A stretch of 30,886 bases of DNA from a virus, in the IMG/VR virus record IMGVR_UViG_3300048015_000109, positions 1 through 30,886 of that record, one strand, 5' to 3'. The notes beneath the pieces are model-generated. The model was not told where the DNA came from, did not search any database, and saw only the letters and a program-made list of their open reading frames with translations. Of this stretch, positions 14,064-21,592 are shown piece by piece; the first letter of the stretch is position 1; every line of letters begins with the position of its first letter. The position numbers and the translations under genes are program-made.

Positions 14064-14585
14064 ATGTTTGACCCTTCTGTGTTAGAACAAGAATTAAATA
14101 GAGCTACTGCCCTAGTTTCTAGGTCAAAAACATTTATAAATTCTCTTCTTTTAAAAATTAAAGAACATGAATCTACAATTGCAAATGTAACTAATCAGGT
14201 TATTAATTCTGCAAATGTAGTTTCTACTGTTTCTACAATATCTTCTGGATTTACCAATACTTTTTCTGATTTTGAAGAATTTTTAAATAGTATTTCAAAT
14301 ACTACAAATGTAACTTCTACCGTGACTTCTAATGTGGTGGTTTCTAATTTAAATACGAATAATGTATCTATTTCAAATGTCGAAATTACTACAGTTCCTA
14401 TAGTTCCCGTTACTATAACACCATCTGTAAATAATGTTACAGAATCGGTAAATTCAACTCCTATTCCTACTCCTACTCCTATTGAAACTTCTATAGAACC
14501 TATTGTTATAAAAGTAGGAGATGAAACAATAACCCAACATTATATAGGGGCAGAAAAAATAAGAATAGGACCATTACAACAATGA
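14064..14585 (+). CDS. Thr/Ser/Val/Asn-rich low-complexity protein
   Basis: From the ATG at 14064 (strong AAAGGAG Shine-Dalgarno) the protein has 173 residues: a helical N-terminus (EQELNRATALVSRSKTFINS) and then a long Thr/Ser/Val/Asn-rich region with little charge, including short repeats of the type NVTSTVTSNVVVSNLN and PTPTPIET. The composition resembles exposed fibre or decoration segments, but no fold is recognised. A longer reading from TTG 13989 adds a plausible 25-residue coiled-coil start (ESINSKLDFIIEKI), so the start is uncertain. The ClpP-like gene follows after 11 bases. Confidence 0.6.
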   Translation: MFDPSVLEQELNRATALVSRSKTFINSLLLKIKEHESTIANVTNQVINSANVVSTVSTISSGFTNTFSDFEEFLNSISNTTNVTSTVTSNVVVSNLNTNNVSISNVEITTVPIVPVTITPSVNNVTESVNSTPIPTPTPIETSIEPIVIKVGDETITQHYIGAEKIRIGPLQQ

Positions 14586-14596
14586 AAGGATAATGT

Positions 14597-15160
14597 TTGG
14601 TAACTTTAGCGGATATAAATCAATATATTATTGAAGATTCTTCAATTTGCTTTCTTAATGGTATTGTAGATTCAAATATGGCGGAATATTTTATAAGATT
14701 TATAATAGAAAAAAATTGTTATGATAATGGAAAACCAAAACCAAATCATTTAAAAGTTATAATAAATTCTCCTGGTGGAATAATTTCTGATTGTTTTGCC
14801 ATGATAGATATAATGAATGCCTATCCTATTCCAATTTATACCTATGGTGCAGGTTTGGTAGCTTCTTGTGGTTTGATATTATTTCTTTCGGGTAATAAAG
14901 GTAATAGATATATATTTAAAAATGCTTCTATTCTTTCGCATCAATGGTCTAGTGGTTCAGAGGGTAAAGATTATGAGATAAAAGCAGCATCTAAAGAACA
15001 TAAATTAATTACCAAAAGAATTTATAATATATATGAAAATGCAACTGGTTTATCTAAAAAAGAAATTGAAGAAAAATTATTACCACCAGAAGATAAATGG
15101 CTTTCCCCACATGAATGTATAAAATTAAAATTATGTGACAAAATTATTTCTAAAATTTAA
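14597..15160 (+). CDS. ClpP-like serine protease
   Basis: A 187-residue ClpP/crotonase-fold protease. Catalytic residues are placed as in ClpP: Ser90 in GAGLVASCG, His115 in ILSHQWSSG and Asp166 in PPEDKWLSPHECIKLKLCDKI. The conserved INSPGG oxyanion segment is at 57-62. The start is a TTG with AAAGGA six bases upstream; an ATG five bases earlier is out of frame and soon stops. No Clp ATPase gene is in the window. It could degrade proteins with a host ATPase, modify the host Clp system, or act in capsid maturation, for which some phages use ClpP-fold proteases. The adjacent low-complexity protein could be a substrate or partner. Confidence 0.85.
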   Translation: MVTLADINQYIIEDSSICFLNGIVDSNMAEYFIRFIIEKNCYDNGKPKPNHLKVIINSPGGIISDCFAMIDIMNAYPIPIYTYGAGLVASCGLILFLSGNKGNRYIFKNASILSHQWSSGSEGKDYEIKAASKEHKLITKRIYNIYENATGLSKKEIEEKLLPPEDKWLSPHECIKLKLCDKIISKI

Positions 15161-15282
15161 CTTTTCCAAATTTGTATCCATTGTTAATATATTTTTTCTA
15201 TATTATCTGGTAATACCATTTTATTTTTTGTTCCATTATTTATTAAAAGAGAAAAAAATAATAAAAAAAAAGGATATAAAAA

Positions 15283-15444
15283 ATGCTAGAAACTATTATT
15301 TTTATTTTTTTATGTATTATTGGTATTATAATTAGTCATCATTTTGTTGTTGCCTTCTTAGAAGGAAATAATTTAAAAAAGTTTTTTTCTCATATTATAC
15401 TCATTGCAATTTTTTCTTGTTTCTATATTTTAGGAAAATTCTAG
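15283..15444 (+). CDS. small membrane protein, 53 aa
   Basis: ATG at 15283 with AAAAGGA upstream. Two hydrophobic segments (ETIIFIFLCIIGIIISHHF and FFSHIILIAIFSCFYIL) separated by a short polar link (LEGNNLKK), suggesting a two-pass hairpin membrane protein. Ends in TAG just before a strong promoter. Function unknown. Confidence 0.6.
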   Translation: MLETIIFIFLCIIGIIISHHFVVAFLEGNNLKKFFSHIILIAIFSCFYILGKF

Positions 15445-15452
15445 AATTTCAT

Positions 15453-15481
15453 TTGACATTCTAATAAAAATATGATAATAT
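15453..15481 (+). promoter_or_regulatory. sigma70-type promoter
   Basis: TTGACA (15453-15458), 17-base spacer, TAATAT (15476-15481). Initiation would fall near 15488, inside the following hairpin, so transcripts from here lack its 5' arm. The promoter serves the cluster of small genes from 15511 to 16475. Confidence 0.7.
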
Positions 15482-15506
15482 ACCTTTTTTAATATAGAAA
15501 GGGTAT
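15480..15506 (+). promoter_or_regulatory. hairpin covering the ribosome-binding site of the 15511 gene
   Basis: ATACCTTTTTT (15480-15490) can pair with AGAAAGGGTAT (15496-15506) over 11 positions, two of them G-U, with loop AATAT. The GAAAGGG Shine-Dalgarno of the gene at 15511 is in the 3' arm. In read-through RNA from upstream the site would be hidden; in RNA started at the 15453 promoter the 5' arm is largely missing. T4 uses this arrangement in genes such as e and soc. Confidence 0.6.
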
Positions 15507-15510
15507 TAAA

Positions 15511-15681
15511 ATGCAAAAAAATAAAGTAATATATACTATTAAGGATGGACAATATTTAGTGGAAAAAATTAGAATATTTGAAAATGTATCTGCTGCATGT
15601 AATTTTTTTAATTCGATTAAAAGTTTATCCGTAACTAAACCAATAATTGAAACTGTAGGAAATCAAACAAATGGAAAATAA
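15511..15681 (+). CDS. hypothetical protein, 56 aa
   Basis: ATG at 15511, GAAAGGG Shine-Dalgarno within a hairpin. Sequence begins MQKNKVIYTIKDGQYLVEKI, a beta-type start, then a helix (NVSAACNFFNSIKS). It overlaps the next gene by 11 bases. The dedicated promoter and leader structure suggest controlled, perhaps early, expression. Function unknown. Confidence 0.6.
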   Translation: MQKNKVIYTIKDGQYLVEKIRIFENVSAACNFFNSIKSLSVTKPIIETVGNQTNGK

Positions 15682-15922
15682 AATAAATTTAGAATCATCT
15701 TTAAAATTTTCTGATGATATTGGCGAAGCTATTTCTGATTTTTCAGATGCCAATAGTGATGTTGAATTTTTTCGTATTCTGGAAAAAAGTACAGATATTT
15801 TTATGGGTTTTATATTTTATTTTTTTATGGTAAATTCTAGAACATTTGAAGAATTTAAAAATGCGATAAATTCTTCTATAGATACTTTTAAGAAAAATGA
15901 TAATGTCAGCACAAATAATTAA
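15671..15922 (+). CDS. hypothetical protein, 83 aa
   Basis: An acidic N-terminus (SSLKFSDDIGEAISDFSDAN) followed by a partly hydrophobic helix (DIFMGFIFYFFMVNS) that could touch a membrane, then a helical end. TAGGAAA lies upstream of the ATG. It overlaps the next gene by 26 bases. Function unknown. Confidence 0.5.
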   Translation: MENKINLESSLKFSDDIGEAISDFSDANSDVEFFRILEKSTDIFMGFIFYFFMVNSRTFEEFKNAINSSIDTFKKNDNVSTNN

Positions 15923-16124
15923 TATAAAAGATATAAAAAAAGTTAATGAAAAAATAATAAATGATGAATATACAGCATTTTTAAAAATGTTAGAAAATAA
16001 TTTATCCAAGGAAGATTATCTTGATTTTCTTGAAAGTTGTGTTAGTATAGTAAAATATAATTATGCAGATAAAGATATTAAAAATTTAGTAGATACATTC
16101 TATAATAGAAAGGAATATAATTAA
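15897..16124 (+). CDS. hypothetical protein, 75 aa
   Basis: Helical, acidic/basic mixed small protein (KVNEKIINDEYTAFLKMLEN, EDYLDFLESCVSIVKYNYAD). Two ATGs two codons apart (15897 and 15903) are possible starts. Function unknown; part of the small-gene run under the 15453 promoter. Confidence 0.55.
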   Translation: MIMSAQIINIKDIKKVNEKIINDEYTAFLKMLENNLSKEDYLDFLESCVSIVKYNYADKDIKNLVDTFYNRKEYN

Positions 16125-16127
16125 AAA

Positions 16128-16304
16128 ATGAGTAAGAAAGTTGATCCAAAAAAGAAGCGTGATGATTTGGTAGTAAGAGTATTGACAAGAAAGAAAAATC
16201 CATTGTCTTTTGGTGACATTCAAAGACAATATGGAATTCCTAAGTCTACGGCTTATGATATTTCTCTTAGAAGAGGGGTTTATTCCCAATATGGAAAAAA
16301 TTAA
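16128..16304 (+). CDS. small helix-turn-helix DNA-binding protein
   Basis: A 58-residue basic protein. After a Lys/Arg-rich start (SKKVDPKKKRDDLVVRVL) it has SFGDIQRQYGIPKSTAYDIS, a good helix-turn-helix pattern (QRQYGIPKSTAYDI with Gly at the turn and Ser-Thr at the start of the recognition helix). It is a likely phage transcription regulator or DNA-binding accessory. Its targets are unknown; the operator-like repeats at 8161-8252 are one candidate, purely by inference. ATG at 16128; AAAGGAA lies rather far upstream (about 12 bases). Confidence 0.6.
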   Translation: MSKKVDPKKKRDDLVVRVLTRKKNPLSFGDIQRQYGIPKSTAYDISLRRGVYSQYGKN

Positions 16305-16313
16305 GGTTAAGTT

Positions 16314-16475
16314 ATGACATTTAAGACTCGTGAAGATTATGAAAAGAAACAAAAAACAAAAAATCCTTATGAAGAAATTGAAGATTTAAAAAAAGATGAT
16401 GTCAAAGGTAAACGTAAAGAAAAAAAGAAAAATAAAGACTATATTCGTAAATATGGTGATGATGATTGGAATTAA
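16314..16475 (+). CDS. small highly charged protein, 53 aa
   Basis: More than half of the residues are Lys, Arg, Asp or Glu (for example KKDDVKGKRKEKKKNKDY), ending in YGDDDWN. Probably disordered. Nine bases after the helix-turn-helix gene and last before the terminator. Function unknown. Confidence 0.55.
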   Translation: MTFKTREDYEKKQKTKNPYEEIEDLKKDDVKGKRKEKKKNKDYIRKYGDDDWN

Positions 16476-16476
16476 T

Positions 16477-16548
16477 ATTTAAAGTTTCTCTTTTCTTTAA
16501 ATATTATGAGTTAGAAAAAAAGAGTGGTGGAGGCTAGTTAATAGCTCC
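16477..16548 (+). repeat. two tandem hairpins before the terminator
   Basis: First: ATTTAAAG (16477-16484) and CTTTAAAT (16495-16502), 8 bp with a 10-base loop. Second: GGAGGCTA (16529-16536) and TAGCTCC (16542-16548), seven pairs with one bulged G and loop GTTAA. They occupy the gap after the 16314 gene and precede the intrinsic terminator, so the 3' end of the mRNA would be highly folded; they may protect it or be a small RNA in their own right. Confidence 0.55.
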
Positions 16549-16549
16549 T

Positions 16550-16590
16550 AAAAGGTAAGGATAGAGAGAAATCTTTTCCTTACCTTTTTT
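16550..16590 (+). terminator. rho-independent terminator
   Basis: Perfect 12-bp stem AAAAGGTAAGGA (16550-16561) with TCCTTACCTTTT (16577-16588), loop of 15 bases, then a T run ending at 16590. It separates the small-gene block from the peptide deformylase/polymerase pair. Confidence 0.85.
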
Positions 16591-16606
16591 ATTACAGGAG
16601 AATTAA

Positions 16607-17131
16607 ATGAAAATAGAGTATTCAAAAAATAAAACAAAATTATTTCAAAAATCAGAGAAATGGGATTTTTCTAATCCTCCAATGGATATTGTTGATTTAG
16701 CAGAATCCATGGTTTCTTTTATGTATAAAGAAAAGGGAATTGGATTAGCCTACAATCAATTAGATTTAGAAGGAAATTATTCTGTTTTTTGTATGCAAGG
16801 TGATCCGGAATCATTTTGTTGTATTAATCCAAAAATTGTACAACCTTCCGAAGAAATAATAGAATTAGAAGAAAGTTGTCTTTCTTTTTCCAATTTAATT
16901 TTTTCTATTAAACGACCAAGGCATGTAAGAGTAAGGTTTACTGCCCCTGATGGAGAAATTTATACCAAAACATTTGCTAATCTTACTGCCAGAACATTTT
17001 TTCATGAAATGGACCATTTAAATGGAATTCCTTTTTGGTCCTCTGTATCACGTTTAAAATTTGATATGGCTATAAAAAAAGCCTATAAAAAGGGTTACGA
17101 TTATAGAGATTTACCATATAAAGGTTTGTAG
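16607..17131 (+). CDS. def: peptide deformylase
   Basis: A metal-dependent enzyme that removes the formyl group from the N-terminal Met of new proteins. The three family motifs are present: GIGLAYNQ (44-51; normally GxGLAAxQ), EESCLSF with Cys91 and HEMDHLNG with His133, Glu134 and His137. Length 174 is normal for phage and bacterial forms. AGGAG precedes the ATG. It ends in TAG directly followed, in the same frame, by the ATG of DNA polymerase. Phage deformylases are known in marine T4-like phages, where they are thought to help process rapidly turned-over host proteins. Confidence 0.92.
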   Translation: MKIEYSKNKTKLFQKSEKWDFSNPPMDIVDLAESMVSFMYKEKGIGLAYNQLDLEGNYSVFCMQGDPESFCCINPKIVQPSEEIIELEESCLSFSNLIFSIKRPRHVRVRFTAPDGEIYTKTFANLTARTFFHEMDHLNGIPFWSSVSRLKFDMAIKKAYKKGYDYRDLPYKGL

Positions 17132-19786
17132 ATGAATTTTTATACCTACATTAAAAAGCGTGGAGATATCTTATACCTAAGAGGTTATAAGGATGGAGAA
17201 CGCTATGAAAAGGAAATTAAATATGAACCATATCTTTTTGTTTCTTGTAATGAAGATTCTGAATATAAAACTATTCATGGAGAAAATGTAAGAAGAATTG
17301 ATTTTTCTTCTATTAATAATGCTTATAATTATGTAAAAAAACATGAAAATATAGTTGGTCATAAAATTTATGGTATGCAAAATTATGAATATGTATATCT
17401 TTATGATAATTTTAAGGAAGGTTTTGATTTTGATTATTCTTTAATAAAAGTTGTTGAATTTGATATTGAGACTTCAAGGACTAGATTCTCAGAACATAAA
17501 ATAGTAAAAATTAAAAAAGAACAAGAGTTTTATGTAACTATTAATGAAATGAGAAAATATAAAGATTATGAAGTATATGATGAAGAAAAAGATGAATGGA
17601 TAAATGTAAAAAATTCTGATTATTTTAGAAATCCAGAAGAATCATATGGTGATCCACAAAAAGCCAACAAAGAAATAACGGAAATTACTCTTACTCAAAA
17701 AGGTAAGAGTATTACTTTAGGATATTTTGATTATAAAAATGTAAATCAGGATAGAATTTATTTTAAATGTAAGGATGAAAAGGAATTACTAAGAAAATTT
17801 ATTAAAATTTTGAATTCAGAGGAATGGTCTCCTGATATTCTTACTGGTTATAATTCAGAATTTTATGATCTTCCTTATATTATTAATAGAATAAATTTAT
17901 TATTGGGAGAAGAATGGGCGCTTAAACTTTCTCCATTTGGGTTTATTACCGAAAAAGAAGTTACATGGAAAAATGGTAAAAATTTTAAGACATATGATAT
18001 TGGTGGTATAGTTCATCTTGATTATATGGTAGTTTATAAGAAATTTTCCATGGGGGAAAAGGAAAATTACAAATTAAACACTATTGCCGAAATTGAATTG
18101 GGTAGAAAAAAATTAGATTATTCCGAATATAAATCTTTAGATCAACTATATAGAAATAATTTTGAGAAATATACGGACTATAATATACTTGATTCTCTTT
18201 TACTTGGACAATTAGAAGAGAAATTACATTATATTGAACAAATGGTTTCTATTGCCTATGTTCAAAGAGTTAATATTCAGGATGCTCTTACAACAGTAAA
18301 ACCTTGGGATGTAATGATCCATAATTATCTTATAGATCAAAATATTGTTATTCCTCCTCTTAAAGTTTCTGATATTGAAAAAACTGTTGTTGGTGGTTAT
18401 GTAAAAGAACCTGTTCCGGGTATTTATGAATGGATTGTTACTGTCGATTTTACTTCTCTATATCCTTCTCTTGCAATGCAATATAATATTTCTCCTGATA
18501 CATTTGTGAAAAAATTTTCTAATGTACCTTCTTTTCAGGATATTATGTTTGGAGATATTTCAAAATATACAGAACAATTAAAAAAGAAAAATTTTACTAT
18601 GACACCTAATGGTTGTCTTTATAGAAAAGACAAAAGAGGATTTTTCCCATATTTGACTAAGAAATTTTTTGATGATAGAAAAATATATAAGAAAAAAATG
18701 ATTGAAGCTGAAAAAGAATATGAAAAAGACCCTGAAAATAAAGAAAAAAGAAATTTATATAATAAGTATAATAATATGCAAAATGCATTGAAAGTTTGTG
18801 CTAATGGAGGTTATGGGGCTTTATTAAATCCTTTTAATAGGTGGTTTGCTTCTTATCTTGGGGAAAGTATTACTTCATCTGGTCAAATGACGACTATGTT
18901 TATTGTAGAAAAAATTAATTATTATCTTAATAAAAAATATGATACTAAAAACATTGATTATGCTTGTTATGGTGATACTGATTCTGTAATGTTAAATATG
19001 AAAGAATGTGTAATTAAATCAGGTTTAAGTAATGAAAAAGATATTCTTAATTTCTTAATAAAGGAAATGGAAAAAGATATTATACCTTTTATTAATAATA
19101 CTTGTAAAGAACTTGGTGATAGACTTAATGTATATGAATTAAATACAGTCGTAAAACTTGAAAAAATATGTCCTAAAGCCTTATTTAAAAGAAAAAAAAG
19201 ATATATTCTTAATGTTCTCTATAATGAAGGTGTATTTTATAAGGAACCAAAATTAAAAGTAACTGGTATGGAAACAGTTCGTTCCAATACTCCTCTAATA
19301 CCAAGAAAAAAACTTGAAGAATGTTTTAATATTATCATGAATAAGGATAATGAAAAATTATATAAACTTGTGGAAAATTTTAGTAAAGAATTTAAAAAAT
19401 TAAAATTTAATGAAATAGGTAAACCTTCTTCTGTAAATGATCTAAAAGAATATTCCGATCCTAAATTAATATATAAAAAGGGTACTCCTGCCCAAGTTAG
19501 GGGTTCTTTAATATTTAACAACCTCTTGGTAAAATATGGATTGGAAGGTAAGATTGAGCCTATATATGACTCGGATAAAGTTAAATATTGTTATCTTATT
19601 CCAGAAAATCCTTTTCATGATACTATAATTTCTGCTAAGGATGATTTACCAGAAGAATTCGAAATAGAAAAATACATAGATTATGATAAGCAATTTGAGG
19701 CTGTTTTTTATAAACCTCTTAAGGATTTATGTAAAATTATAGGATGGACAACAGAAGAACAATATACTTTAGACGATATTTTTTAA
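17132..19786 (+). CDS. 43: family B DNA polymerase gp43
   Basis: Replicative DNA polymerase with proofreading exonuclease, 884 residues (T4: 898). Exo I is VVEFDIETS with D111 and E113, matching T4 D112/E114; Exo II PDILTGYNSEFYDLPYI; Exo III YTDYNILDSLLLGQ. Polymerase motif A is DFTSLYPSLAMQYN, motif B KVCANGGYGALLNP and motif C YGDTDSVML. The C-terminus TLDDIF fits the clamp-binding tail. All catalytic residues appear intact. It is uninterrupted by introns or inteins, in contrast to gp46. The start follows the deformylase TAG with no gap, so expression of the two is linked. Confidence 0.96.
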   Translation: MNFYTYIKKRGDILYLRGYKDGERYEKEIKYEPYLFVSCNEDSEYKTIHGENVRRIDFSSINNAYNYVKKHENIVGHKIYGMQNYEYVYLYDNFKEGFDFDYSLIKVVEFDIETSRTRFSEHKIVKIKKEQEFYVTINEMRKYKDYEVYDEEKDEWINVKNSDYFRNPEESYGDPQKANKEITEITLTQKGKSITLGYFDYKNVNQDRIYFKCKDEKELLRKFIKILNSEEWSPDILTGYNSEFYDLPYIINRINLLLGEEWALKLSPFGFITEKEVTWKNGKNFKTYDIGGIVHLDYMVVYKKFSMGEKENYKLNTIAEIELGRKKLDYSEYKSLDQLYRNNFEKYTDYNILDSLLLGQLEEKLHYIEQMVSIAYVQRVNIQDALTTVKPWDVMIHNYLIDQNIVIPPLKVSDIEKTVVGGYVKEPVPGIYEWIVTVDFTSLYPSLAMQYNISPDTFVKKFSNVPSFQDIMFGDISKYTEQLKKKNFTMTPNGCLYRKDKRGFFPYLTKKFFDDRKIYKKKMIEAEKEYEKDPENKEKRNLYNKYNNMQNALKVCANGGYGALLNPFNRWFASYLGESITSSGQMTTMFIVEKINYYLNKKYDTKNIDYACYGDTDSVMLNMKECVIKSGLSNEKDILNFLIKEMEKDIIPFINNTCKELGDRLNVYELNTVVKLEKICPKALFKRKKRYILNVLYNEGVFYKEPKLKVTGMETVRSNTPLIPRKKLEECFNIIMNKDNEKLYKLVENFSKEFKKLKFNEIGKPSSVNDLKEYSDPKLIYKKGTPAQVRGSLIFNNLLVKYGLEGKIEPIYDSDKVKYCYLIPENPFHDTIISAKDDLPEEFEIEKYIDYDKQFEAVFYKPLKDLCKIIGWTTEEQYTLDDIF

Positions 19787-19798
19787 GGATTAGTCTAA

Positions 19799-20125
19799 AT
19801 GATGTATCATGATAATCATGTACTAGAATTAGTTGAAAAAAATCATAATATGTCTGTTCCGCATTTTCTTATTCATTCATATCTTTATTATATTATGGAT
19901 GATGCTATAATTTCTGATTACATCTATGATAAAATAGGGATTATTTTAGGGGAAAATTATGAAAAAATAATTCATCCTCATAAATATTTAATAAAAAAAG
20001 ACTTTACAAAGAGTGGATTTTATATTAAAGATTACCCTTCTATTGTAAAATATTCTTCTATAGATTTAAAAAATCTTAGATTAAAAAGAGAAAATTCATC
20101 TGCAACTAATAATAATTTTGCATGA
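19799..20125 (+). CDS. small protein resembling the Ia domain of NAD-dependent DNA ligase
   Basis: A 108-residue protein. The segment SYLYYIMDDAIISDYIYDKI matches the domain Ia pattern (a-YY-x-x-D-x-P-x-isDaeYD) by which bacterial LigA binds the NMN half of NAD. No adenylation domain follows, so it is not a ligase by itself. Related short phage proteins exist but their role is unknown; NAD/NMN binding is an inference. It lies just after DNA polymerase. Confidence 0.55.
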   Translation: MMYHDNHVLELVEKNHNMSVPHFLIHSYLYYIMDDAIISDYIYDKIGIILGENYEKIIHPHKYLIKKDFTKSGFYIKDYPSIVKYSSIDLKNLRLKRENSSATNNNFA

Positions 20126-20165
20126 AAATACAATGTAACTATCTGTAATAATTGGAGAAATAGAA

Positions 20166-20528
20166 ATGGACATCTTCACATTTGGTAGCAACGAAGCCGG
20201 AATTCATGGAGCTGGCTCTGCTTTACATGCAAGGAAATATCATGGTGCAATTTATGGTCAAGGAGTAGGATTACAAGGAAATTCCTATGCCATTCCTACC
20301 AAAGATTTTAATATAAATTCTTTGTCATTAAAACAAATTAAATATTATGTGGATAATTTTATTAGTTTTGCAATAAATAATCCAGAACTTACTTTTAATG
20401 TTGTTGATATTGGATGTGGACTTGCGGGCTTTACAAAAGAACAAATTGCACCTATGTTTAAAGATGCTCCCAAAAATTGTAAGTTTTCAAAAGAATTTCA
20501 GGAGATTATAGATAAATTAAATGAATGA
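20166..20528 (+). CDS. macro-domain-like phage protein
   Basis: A 120-residue protein that starts FTFGSNEAGIHGAGSALHAR and continues GAIYGQGVGLQGNSYAIPTK, with DIGCGLAGF near residue 82. This is the pattern of a phage/bacterial family related to macro domains (ADP-ribose binding folds), with the glycine-rich loop GIHGAG and the second GCGLAG loop. Activity on ADP-ribose or its derivatives is possible but not shown. TTGGAGAAA lies upstream of the ATG. Its end overlaps the next gene by eight bases. Confidence 0.7.
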   Translation: MDIFTFGSNEAGIHGAGSALHARKYHGAIYGQGVGLQGNSYAIPTKDFNINSLSLKQIKYYVDNFISFAINNPELTFNVVDIGCGLAGFTKEQIAPMFKDAPKNCKFSKEFQEIIDKLNE

Positions 20529-20739
20529 TCATTTTTCAGACCAAGCATTATCAGAAGATTATTATATAGAACCAACAGAAAAAAATGTTCTTCGGGATAT
20601 TAAAGAATTAATGGATGAAGAAGAAGAACATTTTATGGGATTATTTTTAAAATCTTTACCAGATGAAATGTATTGTAAAAGATATTATAAAGATGGATAT
20701 TTGGATTATATAAAATTACAACTTAAGGGAAAAAAATAA
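20521..20739 (+). CDS. hypothetical protein, 72 aa
   Basis: A small acidic protein (SEDYYIEPTEKNVLRDIKEL, MDEEEEH) with an aromatic C-terminal part. It overlaps the macro-like gene by eight bases and the next gene by one base (TAATG). Function unknown. Confidence 0.55.
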   Translation: MNDHFSDQALSEDYYIEPTEKNVLRDIKELMDEEEEHFMGLFLKSLPDEMYCKRYYKDGYLDYIKLQLKGKK

Positions 20740-21008
20740 TGGACGATACAGAAGAAACATTAATTTGGGATTTTGGTTTTAACGCCATGAGTGAAGATGA
20801 TGTTAAGAAAGCAGAAAAAGAAGCTCTTAACAAAAAAACAGATCAATTAACTGATGTTCAAAGAAAACTTATTGGTATTAAAAAAATGCTTTGGCCTTTA
20901 TTTGAGCATTTAAGACAAGACCCTCTTAAACCTTATCTTTATTGGCCAACAAGAGCGGAAAAAGTCACTGATCTTATGAATAAATTACAAAAATATATGG
21001 AGGAATAA
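20739..21008 (+). CDS. conserved T4-like phage protein (YWPTR motif), 89 aa
   Basis: Begins with an acidic IWDFGFNAMSEDDVKKAEKE, followed by helices and the segment KPYLYWPTRAEKVTDLMNKL. The 'Y-x-YWP-x-R-x-x-K' ending is one I recognise from short T4-like phage proteins near the polymerase/uvsX region. Function unknown. TAATG overlaps link it to both neighbours. Confidence 0.6.
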   Translation: MDDTEETLIWDFGFNAMSEDDVKKAEKEALNKKTDQLTDVQRKLIGIKKMLWPLFEHLRQDPLKPYLYWPTRAEKVTDLMNKLQKYMEE

Positions 21009-21592
21009 TGAATATTGATAGAATAATGAATGATCTTCAGGATTATCAAGAAGAATATCAAAAAGAAAAAAATTATGAAGAAAATACAACGCCTAAACTT
21101 AAATTTAATATTGATTTAAGTTCTGATCAAAAAAATTTAATTGAGGCTATTGTTGCCAGAGTTAAAAATATTGGTGATACAGAAGAAAATGAATTTAGAA
21201 AAGAAAAAAATAAAAATAATTATTTATATTTAATTGAATTATTGATAAATGTAAAACAAGAATTTTTACGTCAAAATATGTTTATGTTTATGACTTCTGG
21301 ATTTACACCAGAAACAGAAATTCCTTTTTATAATCAAGATACTAAAGAAATTACCAAAGTAACTATGAAAGATTTAGAATTTTCCTTTGGAAGTCCTACT
21401 GAAGAAGAAGAGATACCAGAAGAAGAAATTAATAATATTGTTTCTTGTATTGAACAACAAAAATTGAAAGAAAATGAAAAAATTGTAAAGAAAAAACTTC
21501 CTACTGCTGAAGATATTAAAAAAGCAAAAGAAAAATATGAAAATTTAAAATTAGATATGTATGAAACCATTAAAAATATGAGTATAGAATAA
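21008..21592 (+). CDS. hypothetical protein, 194 aa
   Basis: A mainly helical, charged protein: KLKFNIDLSSDQKNLIEAIV in the first third, YLIELLINVKQEFLRQNMFM in the middle, then a very acidic linker (SPTEEEEIPEEEINN) and a helical C-terminus. Glu/Lys-rich. No recognised domain. It lies between the YWPTR protein and a membrane protein whose reading frame opens directly at its stop codon. Confidence 0.6.
   Translation: MNIDRIMNDLQDYQEEYQKEKNYEENTTPKLKFNIDLSSDQKNLIEAIVARVKNIGDTEENEFRKEKNKNNYLYLIELLINVKQEFLRQNMFMFMTSGFTPETEIPFYNQDTKEITKVTMKDLEFSFGSPTEEEEIPEEEINNIVSCIEQQKLKENEKIVKKKLPTAEDIKKAKEKYENLKLDMYETIKNMSIE

Noticed and set aside
15135-15335. 66-codon GTG-started ORF with a hydrophobic stretch overlapping ClpP and the 15283 gene
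   Set aside because: No Shine-Dalgarno, starts inside ClpP and ends inside the better supported 53-residue membrane protein. A real gene in 15161-15282 cannot be fully excluded.
15743-16352. Two minus-strand ORFs over the small-gene block
   Set aside because: Antisense to a consecutive set of overlapping plus-strand genes with promoter, ribosome-binding sites and terminator.
17177-19521. Minus-strand ORFs inside the DNA polymerase gene
   Set aside because: Antisense shadows of a gene with complete polymerase and exonuclease motifs.
21571-21592. Programmed -1 frameshift joining the 194-residue gene to the membrane protein
   Set aside because: The frame relation is right, but no X XXY YYZ slippery heptamer is in frame near the stop and no clear downstream structure is seen; kept only as one option in the finding.
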